DNA of 5,952 nucleotides from assembly GCA_903870185.1 (NCBI GenBank), contig CAIQCE010000139.1, positions 1-5,952 of the forward strand. Direction: 5' to 3'. Position 1 is the first letter of the stretch; each line of letters begins with the position of its first letter. A program made the translations under genes and the position numbers. A model generated the notes under the pieces. It saw only the letters and a program-made list of their open reading frames with translations, was not told the origin of the DNA and did no database searches. Origin of the DNA: an uncultured Gammaproteobacteria bacterium (GTDB lineage: Bacteria; Pseudomonadota; Gammaproteobacteria; Coxiellales; Coxiellaceae). Positions 1-5,900 of the stretch are shown here, piece by piece.

Positions 1-2
1 GT

Positions 3-270
3 TGACAACTTACGTACGTCCCCTATGTGATAAAGTAAATCATCAACCTTGGCAGGGTTGTTTATCTAGTTATTATTAGCTAATTGGCCTAGTTTCTTAA
101 TAGACTTTTTAGCCAACTGTAATCTTTTAGCATATTGTTTACTTATGGCTGATTGTTGACTATGAATCATAATATTATAAATTAAGTGATCGATGGATTC
201 TGGGCGGTCTCTTGGTAAATCTCTACCTTCTTAAAAGCTTTGCCTAACAAGAAGCTTGGTAGTCTTTTAA
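3..270 (-). pseudogene. possible decayed coding remnant, unidentified
   Basis: No intact gene is visible at positions 1-373. On the minus strand two reading frames look protein-like but are broken. One is open from about 270 down to a TAA at 182-184 and contains residues such as LPSFLLGKAFKKVEIYQE. The other is open from 230 down to a TAG at 66-68, with RDLPRDRPESIDHLIYNI followed by a lysine-rich stretch. This second frame continues past the TAG without another stop to the window edge (NPAKVDDLLYHIGDVRKLS). The frames overlap at 182-230, as a frameshift would leave them. The only ATG in the second frame (168-170) would give a 34-residue peptide without a clear ribosome binding site. I do not recognise a family. 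It could also be non-coding AT-rich DNA in which open frames arise by chance. Confidence 0.25.
223..262. repeat. imperfect inverted repeat (hairpin)
   Basis: CTACC (223-227) pairs with GGTAG (258-262), and TTCTT (228-232) pairs with AAGAA (249-253). The four bases GCTT (254-257) are left as a bulge. The plus strand continues TCTTTTAAA, so it could act as a weak terminator for rightward transcription. No gene that would need one is visible. It may simply be a structure inside decayed DNA. Confidence 0.35.
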
Positions 271-277
271 ATAATTA

Positions 278-297
278 TTCGACACATGTTCGACACA
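278..297. repeat. short direct repeat TTCGACACA x2
   Basis: TTCGACACA occurs at 278-286 and again at 289-297, separated by TG, giving an 11-base period of about one helical turn. The repeat lies about 75 bases beyond the 3' end of the tRNA. Paired short direct repeats spaced one helical turn apart are seen next to integrases of tRNA-integrated elements, but no integrase is visible here. That link is an inference. Confidence 0.4.
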
Positions 298-330
298 GAA
301 AAAATTTTATCGGTTTCTGTGTCATTTTTA
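292..330 (+). terminator. hairpin with T-run, candidate terminator
   Basis: GACACAGAAA (292-301) and TTTCTGTGTC (314-323) form a perfect 10-base-pair stem around a 12-base loop. On the plus strand it is followed by ATTTTTA (324-330). This has the form of a rho-independent terminator for rightward transcription. On the minus strand the stem is not followed by a T-run, but it could still stop or protect the 3' end of the tRNA transcript coming from 374. The stem is AT-rich and the loop long, so terminator strength is uncertain. Confidence 0.4.
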
Positions 331-373
331 GAGAATTAGCACTTCTTAACTTCGTGATTTTATTTGGGAAATT

Positions 374-450
374 TGGTGGGCCCACTAGGACTTGAACCTA
401 GGACCAAAGGATTATGAGTCCTCTGCTCTAACCAGCTGAGCTATGGGCCC
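374..450 (-). tRNA. tRNA-Ile2 (CAT anticodon, lysidine type)
   Basis: The minus strand folds into a complete 77-base tRNA with an encoded CCA end (374-376). It has a 7-bp acceptor stem GGGCCCA/TGGGCCC, a D arm GCTC/GAGC, an anticodon stem GAGGA/TCCTT around loop CTCATAA, and a T arm CTAGG/CCTAG around loop TTCAAGT. The anticodon is CAT, shared by initiator Met, elongator Met and Ile2. The C4-G69 and C5-G68 acceptor pairs are the known TilS (tRNA-Ile lysidine synthetase) preference, and the GACTCATAATC context matches E. coli ileX. I therefore call Ile2, which after lysidine modification reads AUA codons. An elongator tRNA-Met is the main alternative. It lies 35 bases downstream of rpoD on the same strand and may be processed from the rpoD transcript. 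Confidence 0.9.
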
Positions 451-485
451 GAATTGACTCGGATGCCGTCCATGGCATTTAAAAA

Positions 486-2348
486 TTAATGATACTTATC
501 TTCGTTTTCAATAAAGCTTTGCAATTTTTCGGCTCGACTAGGATGTCTAAGCTTGCGCAGTGCTTTAGCTTCAATCTGACGAATACGTTCTCTTGTGACA
601 TCAAATTGCTTACCGACTTCTTCCAATGTGTGATCGGTATTCATATCGATACCAAATCGCATTCTGAGCACCTTGGCTTCACGAGGGGTCAAGGAAGCTA
701 GGACTTCTTGAGTCGCTTCGCTGAGTCCTGATGAAGTCGCGAAATCAATCGGTGATTGCATGTTCGTATCTTCAATAAAATCACCTAGATTGGAATCTTC
801 ATCTTCACCAATGGGTGTTTCCATTGAGATAGGTTCTTTAGCAATTTTTAATACCTTTCGAACTTTCTCTTCGCTCATTTCCATCTTGGTGGCTAATTCT
901 TCTGGAGTAGGTTCGATACCCGTTTCCTGTAGAATTTGTCGAGTGATTCGATTCAGCTTATTGATTGTTTCGATCATGTGCACGGGAATACGAATTGTTC
1001 GTGCTTGATCGGCAATCGATCGAGTAATCGCTTGGCGAATCCACCAGGTAGCATAAGTTGAGAACTTATAACCTCTTCGATATTCAAACTTATCAACGGC
1101 TTTCATGAGGCCGATGTTACCTTCTTGAATTAAATCCAAGAATTGTAAGCCACGATTCGTGTATTTTTTCGCTATAGAAATTACTAGCCTTAAGTTGGCT
1201 TCGATCATTTCTTTTTTGGCTCTTCGTGATTTTGCTTCGCCGATTGAAACTCGTCGGTTAATTTCTTTAATTTCATTGACGGATAAAAGCGTCTTTTCTT
1301 CCAACTGAATCAGTTTTTTCTGAGCTCGTTGAATTTCAGTTCGGAATGCTTTTAAAGCTTTTGCTTGCGGAGCATTTTCTTTGATATAGCGATCTAACCA
1401 ATCAGCATCCGTTTCATGATTCGGGAATGAAGTGATGAATGCTTTTCGTTGAGTGCCTGCTTTATTGACGCAATATTTCATAATAATGCGTTCTTGTGAG
1501 CGAACTTGGTTCAGCATTTCACGCAATTTTGAAATTTGTTTGGTAAATTCTTTTATAGACAATTTGAATAGCGAGAATTGTTCAGCTAATTCTTTTTGGC
1601 ATTTCGCGGTTGTCTTATGATCTCGGCCATTTTTTGTAATAGAAGCCTCTAGTTTTTGCAAACGTTTTTGAAGCTCTGTCATTTTCTTTTCAGTTTCGAC
1701 AGGGTCTGGACCGCTATCCATGAAGTCGTCTTCACCGCCTGTGGTGCCGCCTTCTTCATCTTCCTCTTCTTCATCATTCTCTGCTTTTTTAGCAACTACA
1801 GGAGCTGCAGCAGGAGGCATTTTATTGGGATTGTTGATTTGTGCTGCTGAATCGTCAAAGAATCCGCTGATTAAGTCGCTAATACGACCTTGATTTTGAA
1901 TGATTCCATTATATTGATTAATGAAAGATCGAACAATTTCAGGGTATTGAACAACAGCGCCCAAGACTTGTCTGATACCATCTTCGATTCTTTTCGCAAT
2001 AACAATTTCACCTTCTCGGGTGAGAAGTTCAACGCTGCCCATTTCACGCATATACATACGAACAGGGTCAGAGGTGGCGCGCGTTTCGGTCGCAAGAACT
2101 TCAGCTGCATCGCTGAGTTCTTCTGAAGTACCTTCATCTGCTAAAAGCAGGGTGTTTGCATCAGGAGTGAATTCAAAAACTTTAATGCCCATTTCATTAA
2201 GGATACTAACGATGCCTTCCATTTTTTCAGGGTCAACATAGTTGTTGGGCAATAAATTCAGGAGATCTTCATGAATTAGATATCCTTTTCGTTTTGCCTC
2301 TTCAATAAGTTTTTTGAAACCAGATTGTTGTTGATTTTCGTTGCTCAT
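486..2348 (-). CDS. rpoD: RNA polymerase primary sigma factor RpoD (sigma-70)
   Basis: This is the housekeeping sigma factor, which directs RNA polymerase to -35/-10 promoters of most growth genes. The protein is 620 residues (E. coli RpoD is 613), so it looks complete. Region 1.1 covers about residues 1-80 and region 1.2 about 93-125 (DPVRMYMREMGSVELLTREG). The non-conserved region runs from about 127 to 370 and carries an acidic stretch at 190-208. Core-binding and -10 recognition regions 2.1-2.4 span about 380-460, including DLIQEGNIGL and the aromatic YATWWIRQAI motif used in promoter melting. Region 3 follows to about 540. The region 4.2 helix-turn-helix (VTRERIRQIEAKALRKLRHP) is at about 584-603. 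The ATG at 2346-2348 gives the family-typical N-terminus; the ribosome binding site (GGATAAGTGA) is weak. It is the last protein gene of the cluster, downstream of dnaG with 149 bases between. Confidence 0.98.
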   Translation of the reverse strand: MSNENQQQSGFKKLIEEAKRKGYLIHEDLLNLLPNNYVDPEKMEGIVSILNEMGIKVFEFTPDANTLLLADEGTSEELSDAAEVLATETRATSDPVRMYMREMGSVELLTREGEIVIAKRIEDGIRQVLGAVVQYPEIVRSFINQYNGIIQNQGRISDLISGFFDDSAAQINNPNKMPPAAAPVVAKKAENDEEEEDEEGGTTGGEDDFMDSGPDPVETEKKMTELQKRLQKLEASITKNGRDHKTTAKCQKELAEQFSLFKLSIKEFTKQISKLREMLNQVRSQERIIMKYCVNKAGTQRKAFITSFPNHETDADWLDRYIKENAPQAKALKAFRTEIQRAQKKLIQLEEKTLLSVNEIKEINRRVSIGEAKSRRAKKEMIEANLRLVISIAKKYTNRGLQFLDLIQEGNIGLMKAVDKFEYRRGYKFSTYATWWIRQAITRSIADQARTIRIPVHMIETINKLNRITRQILQETGIEPTPEELATKMEMSEEKVRKVLKIAKEPISMETPIGEDEDSNLGDFIEDTNMQSPIDFATSSGLSEATQEVLASLTPREAKVLRMRFGIDMNTDHTLEEVGKQFDVTRERIRQIEAKALRKLRHPSRAEKLQSFIENEDKYH

Positions 2349-2381
2349 TGAGTCACTTATCCAGTTTGGGTGATTTCATTA

Positions 2382-2417
2382 ATTATAAGGTCAAATTTTG
2401 TAAAAACCGCTGACCTT
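2382..2417. repeat. inverted repeat AAGGTCA-N17-TGACCTT in rpoD leader
   Basis: AAGGTCA (2387-2393) and TGACCTT (2411-2417) form perfect 7-base arms with a 17-base centre. The repeat would lie in the 5' untranslated part of an rpoD transcript starting near 2440. A second TATAAT (2382-2387 on the minus strand) touches one arm but has no convincing -35 box. The arms could bind a dimeric regulator or form an RNA hairpin. No T-run follows the stem on the minus strand, so it is not an intrinsic terminator. Confidence 0.4.
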
Positions 2418-2438
2418 TAGGTTGGCCTAGGATTACAA

Positions 2439-2457
2439 AGCGTTGCATTATAACGCT
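2439..2457. promoter_or_regulatory. palindrome overlapping the rpoD -10 box
   Basis: AGCGTT (2439-2444) and AACGCT (2452-2457) are perfect 6-base arms around 7 bases. The -10 hexamer of the candidate rpoD promoter (2447-2452) lies within it. A protein bound here would block RNA polymerase, so it has the geometry of an operator. I do not recognise it as a known regulator site, and it lacks the CTG-N10-CAG form of a LexA box. Confidence 0.35.
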
Positions 2458-2476
2458 AAGTTATTTGATATTCCAA
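2447..2476 (-). promoter_or_regulatory. candidate sigma-70 promoter for rpoD
   Basis: On the minus strand TTGGAA (2471-2476, four of six matches to TTGACA) is followed after 18 bases by a perfect TATAAT (2447-2452). Transcription would start near 2440 and give a leader of about 92 bases before the rpoD ATG. It would let rpoD be made independently of dnaG, as is known for internal promoters of this operon in E. coli. The E. coli promoters lie elsewhere and are not being matched here. Confidence 0.5.
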
Positions 2477-2497
2477 GGTTTATTTGGGTTTTGGCCT

Positions 2498-4222
2498 CTA
2501 TTTTTGTTTAAGCCATTCTTGTAGCTGATTTTTCTCAATCTCAGTGAGAGGGATGTCTTTGGATTTTTCGATTAAGGTTCCAATACGTTGTTCTTTATAG
2601 AGTTGTTCAAGGCAATTTAAAGCATCGATGAAGGCTGTTGACTGATCTTCAGTAGAAACTTGATGTTGCCAGGAGGAGAGCTCAGCAATGCAGCGACTCT
2701 TCGCAAGATCATTGGTTTCTGATAGGAGCTCTCCTACCGTGATTTTAGGATTATTTTTACAGATATCGAGCAATTCTAGAAACAGCTTTTTCCCTAATAA
2801 ATTCAATTCATTAAGAAATTTTATGTCTGGAATTGTTTGGGCAAGGGAAGGCTGTTGAATCAAAAGAGCAATGGCTAGCTTTAATGCAGCATGCAATTTT
2901 TGAGCATTATCTGCTTTAAGCAATGTGGTTTCATTAGGCCTGGGAGGACGTGCAGGTTGATCAATATCACTGCTCTCTATGCCCAGAATTCGGGCGAGCT
3001 CATCTTTCATGAGCTGTTGGAATAAACCCGTTGGGAGGTCTTTTAAGTAATCCTGAGCCTCTTTGGCATAGCGGGCTTTGCTATCGAGGGAAATTAGAGG
3101 GATTTGCTCTTTCAGTTCTTTAAAGAAAAATTCAGAGAGTGGGATGGCTGAGCTGATGAGTTGCTCGAAATTAGCCTTTCCTTTTTTTTGCACCATGCTG
3201 TCAGGATCTTCATTGGCCTCAAGGAACATGAAGCGGGCTTGAATACCATCGTTCATCAAGGGTAGGGTGACTGTCAGAGCTCTCCAGGCAGCTTGTCGGC
3301 CGGCTCGGTCTCCATCAAAGCAGAAAATCAGTTCCTGAGTATAGCGAAGTAACTTTTGGATATGCTTGGCGCTGGTGGCTGTTCCCAGAGTGGCAACAGC
3401 ATAACGGATATCATGCTGAGCTAGAGAAATTACATCCATATACCCTTCAACAATCAACACGCGAGCTAATTGTCGATAAGCCTGACGCGCTTCGTAGAGT
3501 CCATAGAGCTCACTCCCTTTATGGAAAATGGGAGTTTCAGGTGAATTGAGGTATTTGGCTGGGTCATTTTCAATTGTTCGACCTCCAAAGGCAATAACTC
3601 TTCCTCGGGAATCTCGAATGGGAAACATAATGCGATTGCGGAAGCGATCGTGGGGGCGTTGGCCTTCTTTAGGGATCAGAAGTCCATTTTCAATAAGTCG
3701 AGCCTGAGTTTTCGAATCTTTTCCAGCAGATTCAGTTAAACCATCCCAGCGGGCAGGGGCGAAGCCGACTCTAAATTCTTTGGCTATTTTTCCCGTAAGG
3801 CCTCGTTGCTTTAAATAGGTGATAGCTTCAGGCGATAGGCGCAGTTGCTGTTCGTAGTATTCAGTCGCAGTTTCCATGCTGGGGTAAAGTTCTGCATGTG
3901 AAGGGGTTTGGTCCATTTGAGCTTCTTCAGGCAGGGATAGGCCATTCCGGCCAGCGAGATCCTTGATGACATCGATGAAATCTTGTCGATCAAATTCCAT
4001 GATGAAGCTAATTACGTTCCCGTGGGCTCCGCATCCAAAGCAATAATAGAATTGTTTTTCTTGGCTGACAGAAAAAGAAGGGGTTTTTTCATGGTGGAAG
4101 GGGCAGCAAGCCAAGTAATTATGGCCTCGGCGAGTCAATGCAATCCGCGCCTGGACGATTTCAACTAAATCGGTGCGTGCGATCAGGTCTTGAATGAAAG
4201 ATTGGGGTATGCGGCCGCTCAT
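2498..4222 (-). CDS. dnaG: DNA primase DnaG
   Basis: The primase makes the short RNA primers that start Okazaki fragments and the leading strand, working at the fork with the DnaB helicase. From the ATG at 4220-4222 it has 574 residues (E. coli: 581). The N-terminal CHC2 zinc ribbon is visible with CPFH at about 40-43 and CFGC at about 61-64. The catalytic core follows, with FPIRDSRGRVIAFGGR at about 200-215. The TOPRIM metal-binding residues are the glutamate of VEGYMD (about 259) and the two aspartates of FDGD (about 303 and 305). The C-terminal part from about 430 is the less conserved DnaB-binding domain. An in-frame TTG directly upstream (4223-4225) adds one residue, but ATG matches the E. 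coli start (MAGRIP versus MSGRIP). The gene ends in TAG. The yqeY gene normally upstream is separated from it here by a plus-strand gene, so it probably needs its own promoter. Confidence 0.98.
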   Translation of the reverse strand: MSGRIPQSFIQDLIARTDLVEIVQARIALTRRGHNYLACCPFHHEKTPSFSVSQEKQFYYCFGCGAHGNVISFIMEFDRQDFIDVIKDLAGRNGLSLPEEAQMDQTPSHAELYPSMETATEYYEQQLRLSPEAITYLKQRGLTGKIAKEFRVGFAPARWDGLTESAGKDSKTQARLIENGLLIPKEGQRPHDRFRNRIMFPIRDSRGRVIAFGGRTIENDPAKYLNSPETPIFHKGSELYGLYEARQAYRQLARVLIVEGYMDVISLAQHDIRYAVATLGTATSAKHIQKLLRYTQELIFCFDGDRAGRQAAWRALTVTLPLMNDGIQARFMFLEANEDPDSMVQKKGKANFEQLISSAIPLSEFFFKELKEQIPLISLDSKARYAKEAQDYLKDLPTGLFQQLMKDELARILGIESSDIDQPARPPRPNETTLLKADNAQKLHAALKLAIALLIQQPSLAQTIPDIKFLNELNLLGKKLFLELLDICKNNPKITVGELLSETNDLAKSRCIAELSSWQHQVSTEDQSTAFIDALNCLEQLYKEQRIGTLIEKSKDIPLTEIEKNQLQEWLKQK

Positions 4223-4228
4223 CAATCC

Positions 4229-4256
4229 ATTGTACCGATTTACCCTGCCCGGTAAA
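4229..4256 (-). promoter_or_regulatory. weak candidate promoter for dnaG
   Basis: On the minus strand TTTACC (4251-4256, four of six) and TACAAT (4229-4234, five of six) are 16 bases apart. A start 6-7 bases further on would fall at the dnaG ATG and produce a leaderless or nearly leaderless mRNA, which is unusual. Other AT-rich -10-like sequences lie further upstream within the palindrome at 4268-4328, without good -35 partners. Confidence 0.25.
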
Positions 4257-4267
4257 GCACAAGCATC

Positions 4268-4328
4268 CTTAATATTGCTTTAATGATAATATGTTATTTA
4301 ATAATATCGATTATGATTCAATATTAAG
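4268..4328. repeat. 61-base long imperfect palindrome between divergent genes
   Basis: The outer arms CTTAATATTG (4268-4277) and CAATATTAAG (4319-4328) are perfect over 10 bases. Inside them, after a 4-base bulge (4278-4281), AATGATAAT (4282-4290) pairs with ATTATGATT (4310-4318) with one mismatch. Further in, after a CG bulge (4308-4309), ATGTTATT (4291-4298) can pair with AATAATAT (4300-4307) apart from the apex and one G-T pair. The whole stretch can therefore fold as one long hairpin or cruciform. It ends next to the GTGGGGG that may serve as ribosome binding site for the plus-strand gene. It could be an operator, a leader-RNA structure, or an end of a small mobile element. AT-rich DNA raises the chance of accidental pairing. 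Confidence 0.55.
4275..4302 (+). promoter_or_regulatory. weak candidate promoter for the plus-strand gene
   Basis: TTGCTT (4275-4280, three of six) and TTTAAT (4297-4302, five of six) are 16 bases apart on the plus strand, inside the long palindrome. Transcription would begin near 4309 and leave a leader of about 34 bases before the ATG at 4343. The assignment is weak because the region is uniformly AT-rich and other -10-like words are present. Confidence 0.25.
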
Positions 4329-4342
4329 TGGGGGCTGGTCAG

Positions 4343-5179
4343 ATGGCGAAATTAACAACAGAACAATTGGATGCGGAGCAGGCATCGGTTAAGAGTTATC
4401 AGGATCTAATGCAACTTTTGGATAATTCTGAAGAAAAGGATCAGTTAGCTATTCTAGAGGCTTTAAAGGGGAGGTTGAAACCCCTCATAAACAAAGACGA
4501 TAGGAAGCTTCATGCCCTCATGTTTCTTTTGAGTTCAAATGTTCAGGCTCAAGCTATCGTAACAGAGGCGATGCGTTCGAAAAGTGAAGATGCTAATGAT
4601 GGACAAATTACCCCTCTCGCTGCAAGACCGATTTCTGCTGCTCTGGAGCAAGGATTAACTCCAGCTGAATTAAAGCAATTAACTAATCATTCTTATAGTT
4701 CAGTACCACAGACTCGAGATGAATATATCAAATCACTTTTAGCGATAGATTCAGGAGAGAGATGTTCGAAAATTGATGAATTAGATCCAAGAGACCAGCA
4801 GAGGATGTTTTTGTTAAGTGGTGGTGTTAGTCAATCATTGGCTGAGATTAAACAGAAGCCGTATAATTGTGAATGCTATCAGGCATTATTGTATGGAATC
4901 ACCTTGGCCTATAAGGCGCAAAGAAGCAAAAACCCCGCCATTTATTTCAATTGTTTTTCCTCTTTATTTGGTGGCTGTAGTAAAGCCGAGAAAACAGATG
5001 CTGCGAGAATTTTAGCTGAAGCGATTAAAGAAAATCGTCCGCTAGGGTCAGATGAAATAAATCTGCATTGTAAGGCATTAGGGCAGGGTAATTTAGGGAA
5101 GATTTATAAATTCTATAAGCAACATCAGCCTGGTATTGCTGCTTCATTCGGAAGAGAACATCAAAAGAGTTTAAGTTAA
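4343..5179 (+). CDS. uncharacterised helical protein inserted in the rpsU-dnaG-rpoD cluster
   Basis: I do not recognise this 278-residue protein with certainty. It has no signal peptide and no membrane segment, and is rich in charged residues and probable alpha helices, so it is likely soluble. Two regions look like diverged copies: about 19-72 and 125-169, sharing DxR...MFLLSxxVxxxxA (MFLLS at 60-64 and 155-159). Each is followed by a related block (AALEQGLTPAELKQ near 99-112, ALLYGITLAYKAQ near 181-193). The tail SSLFGGCSKAEKTDAARILA (206-225) and NLGKIYKFYKQ (250-260) recalls Legionella/Coxiella uncharacterised proteins (perhaps the DUF5617 type); this is from memory and uncertain. It has six cysteines without a zinc-site pattern. 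I chose ATG 4343 because GTGGGGG lies about 8 bases upstream; a GTG at 4328 would add five residues but has no ribosome binding site. It runs opposite to all its neighbours, and its stop overlaps the yqeY stop. Confidence 0.85.
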   Translation: MAKLTTEQLDAEQASVKSYQDLMQLLDNSEEKDQLAILEALKGRLKPLINKDDRKLHALMFLLSSNVQAQAIVTEAMRSKSEDANDGQITPLAARPISAALEQGLTPAELKQLTNHSYSSVPQTRDEYIKSLLAIDSGERCSKIDELDPRDQQRMFLLSGGVSQSLAEIKQKPYNCECYQALLYGITLAYKAQRSKNPAIYFNCFSSLFGGCSKAEKTDAARILAEAIKENRPLGSDEINLHCKALGQGNLGKIYKFYKQHQPGIAASFGREHQKSLS

Positions 5180-5196
5180 GGCACTTTTGATTTTTT
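5160..5196 (+). terminator. rho-independent terminator of the plus-strand gene, inside yqeY
   Basis: ATCAAAAG (5160-5167) and CTTTTGAT (5184-5191) form an 8-base-pair stem. Across an A-A mismatch it extends by GTTT (5169-5172) pairing with AGGC (5179-5182), two of these pairs being G-T. The plus strand then reads TTTTTT (5191-5196), the form of an intrinsic terminator for the rightward gene. The hairpin spans the stop codons of both convergent genes, and its 3' half and T-run lie in the coding sequence of yqeY. No T-run follows on the minus strand, so termination of rpsU-yqeY is not explained by it. Confidence 0.6.
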
Positions 5197-5623
5197 GGCT
5201 GACAGCGGCCATATCGGTTCGGCCTTGGAGCTCAGGTTTAAGATGGGTCATAACTTTTGCCATATCCTTGATTCCACTGGCAGCAGTAGCTTTCAGGGCA
5301 GTTTGGATCAAAGCATCGACTTCAGCTTCAGAAAGTGGGGTTGGCATATACTCTTGAAGTAAGACAATTTCAGCATTTTCTTTTTCAGCGAGCTCGGTTC
5401 GACCCGCGTTGGTAAATTGGGTGGCCGCTTCTTGGCGCTGCTTAATCATCTTATTCAGAATATTGAGGATGTCAGCATCGCCCAGTTCGATTCGTTCATC
5501 GACTTCACGTTGTTTAATAGCGGCTTGGAGCATGCGAATATTGCCCAGCCGAAAGCTTTCCTTTGCTTTCATGGCGGCAATCATATCTTTCTGGATTCGC
5601 TGTTTTAGCCCTTCAGTCGTCAT
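5171..5623 (-). CDS. yqeY: GatB/YqeY domain protein
   Basis: This 150-residue protein belongs to the YqeY family, related to the tail domain of the GatB subunit of the tRNA-dependent amidotransferase. The family is widespread and about 148 residues long, and its biochemical role is not settled; tRNA binding is the usual suggestion by analogy with GatB. Family marks are RLGNIRMLQAAIKQREVDER (25-44), LNKMIKQRQEAATQF (56-70), EIVLLQEYMP (85-94) and KDMAKVMTHLKPELQGRTD (119-137). The ATG at 5621-5623 is preceded by AAGGGA about 6 bases away. That ribosome binding site overlaps the rpsU stop codon, with only 9 bases between the genes, which points to translational coupling. Its last codons overlap by 9 bases with the convergent plus-strand gene. 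Length and ending look normal, so the overlap has not visibly truncated it. Confidence 0.95.
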   Translation of the reverse strand: MTTEGLKQRIQKDMIAAMKAKESFRLGNIRMLQAAIKQREVDERIELGDADILNILNKMIKQRQEAATQFTNAGRTELAEKENAEIVLLQEYMPTPLSEAEVDALIQTALKATAASGIKDMAKVMTHLKPELQGRTDMAAVSQKIKSALT

Positions 5624-5632
5624 AGGGTTCCC

Positions 5633-5857
5633 TTAGTGGCGAACTCGTTCGCGGTCTAAAGTTTCCTGCTCTTTCTGAAGTTTTTTGGCAAAACGCTTAA
5701 CGGCAGCAGCCTTTTTACGTTTGCGCTTGGTTGTTGGTTTTTCGTAGAATTCAATTTGACGCAACTTAGCAGGTATACCGGCTTTTTCACAAGAGCGTTT
5801 GAATCGACGTAAAGCAACGTCAAAAGAAGAGTTTTCTTGAATATCGATACTTGGCAT
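5633..5857 (-). CDS. rpsU: 30S ribosomal protein S21
   Basis: S21 is a small basic protein of the 30S platform, near the 3' end of 16S rRNA, and helps select mRNA at initiation. The 74-residue protein (E. coli: 71) carries the conserved FDVALRRFKRSCEKAG (12-27) and EFYEKPTTKRKRKKAAAVKR (36-55). Its tail, QKEQETLDRERVRH, is slightly longer than in E. coli and diverged. The ATG at 5855-5857 gives the family start (MPSIDI versus MPVIKV) and has AAGGTGAT about 8 bases upstream. An in-frame TTG at 5864-5866 would add MFF and is less likely. It is the first gene of the minus-strand cluster and is followed closely by yqeY. Confidence 0.97.
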   Translation of the reverse strand: MPSIDIQENSSFDVALRRFKRSCEKAGIPAKLRQIEFYEKPTTKRKRKKAAAVKRFAKKLQKEQETLDRERVRH

Positions 5858-5900
5858 AAAAAACAATCACCTTCACTGTAAGAAAAATTAATAGAATAAG

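Noticed and set aside
451..485. ATGCC/GGCAT hairpin between rpoD and the tRNA as an rpoD terminator
   Set aside because: The stem is only 5 bp and no T-run follows it on the minus strand, so read-through into the tRNA is just as likely.
1721..1790. Low-complexity GAA/GAG-rich stretch in rpoD as a microsatellite insertion
   Set aside because: It encodes the acidic part of the non-conserved region, which is acidic and variable in sigma-70 proteins generally.
1656..2241. Plus-strand and alternate-frame reading frames inside rpoD
   Set aside because: They lie wholly inside a clearly conserved gene, have no ribosome binding sites, and read like reverse translations of rpoD codons.
2353..2379. 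Eight-codon upstream reading frame (MKSPKLDK) ending 4 bases before rpoD
   Set aside because: There is no ribosome binding site before its ATG and its composition shows no attenuation signal such as repeated regulatory codons. A frame this short is expected by chance.
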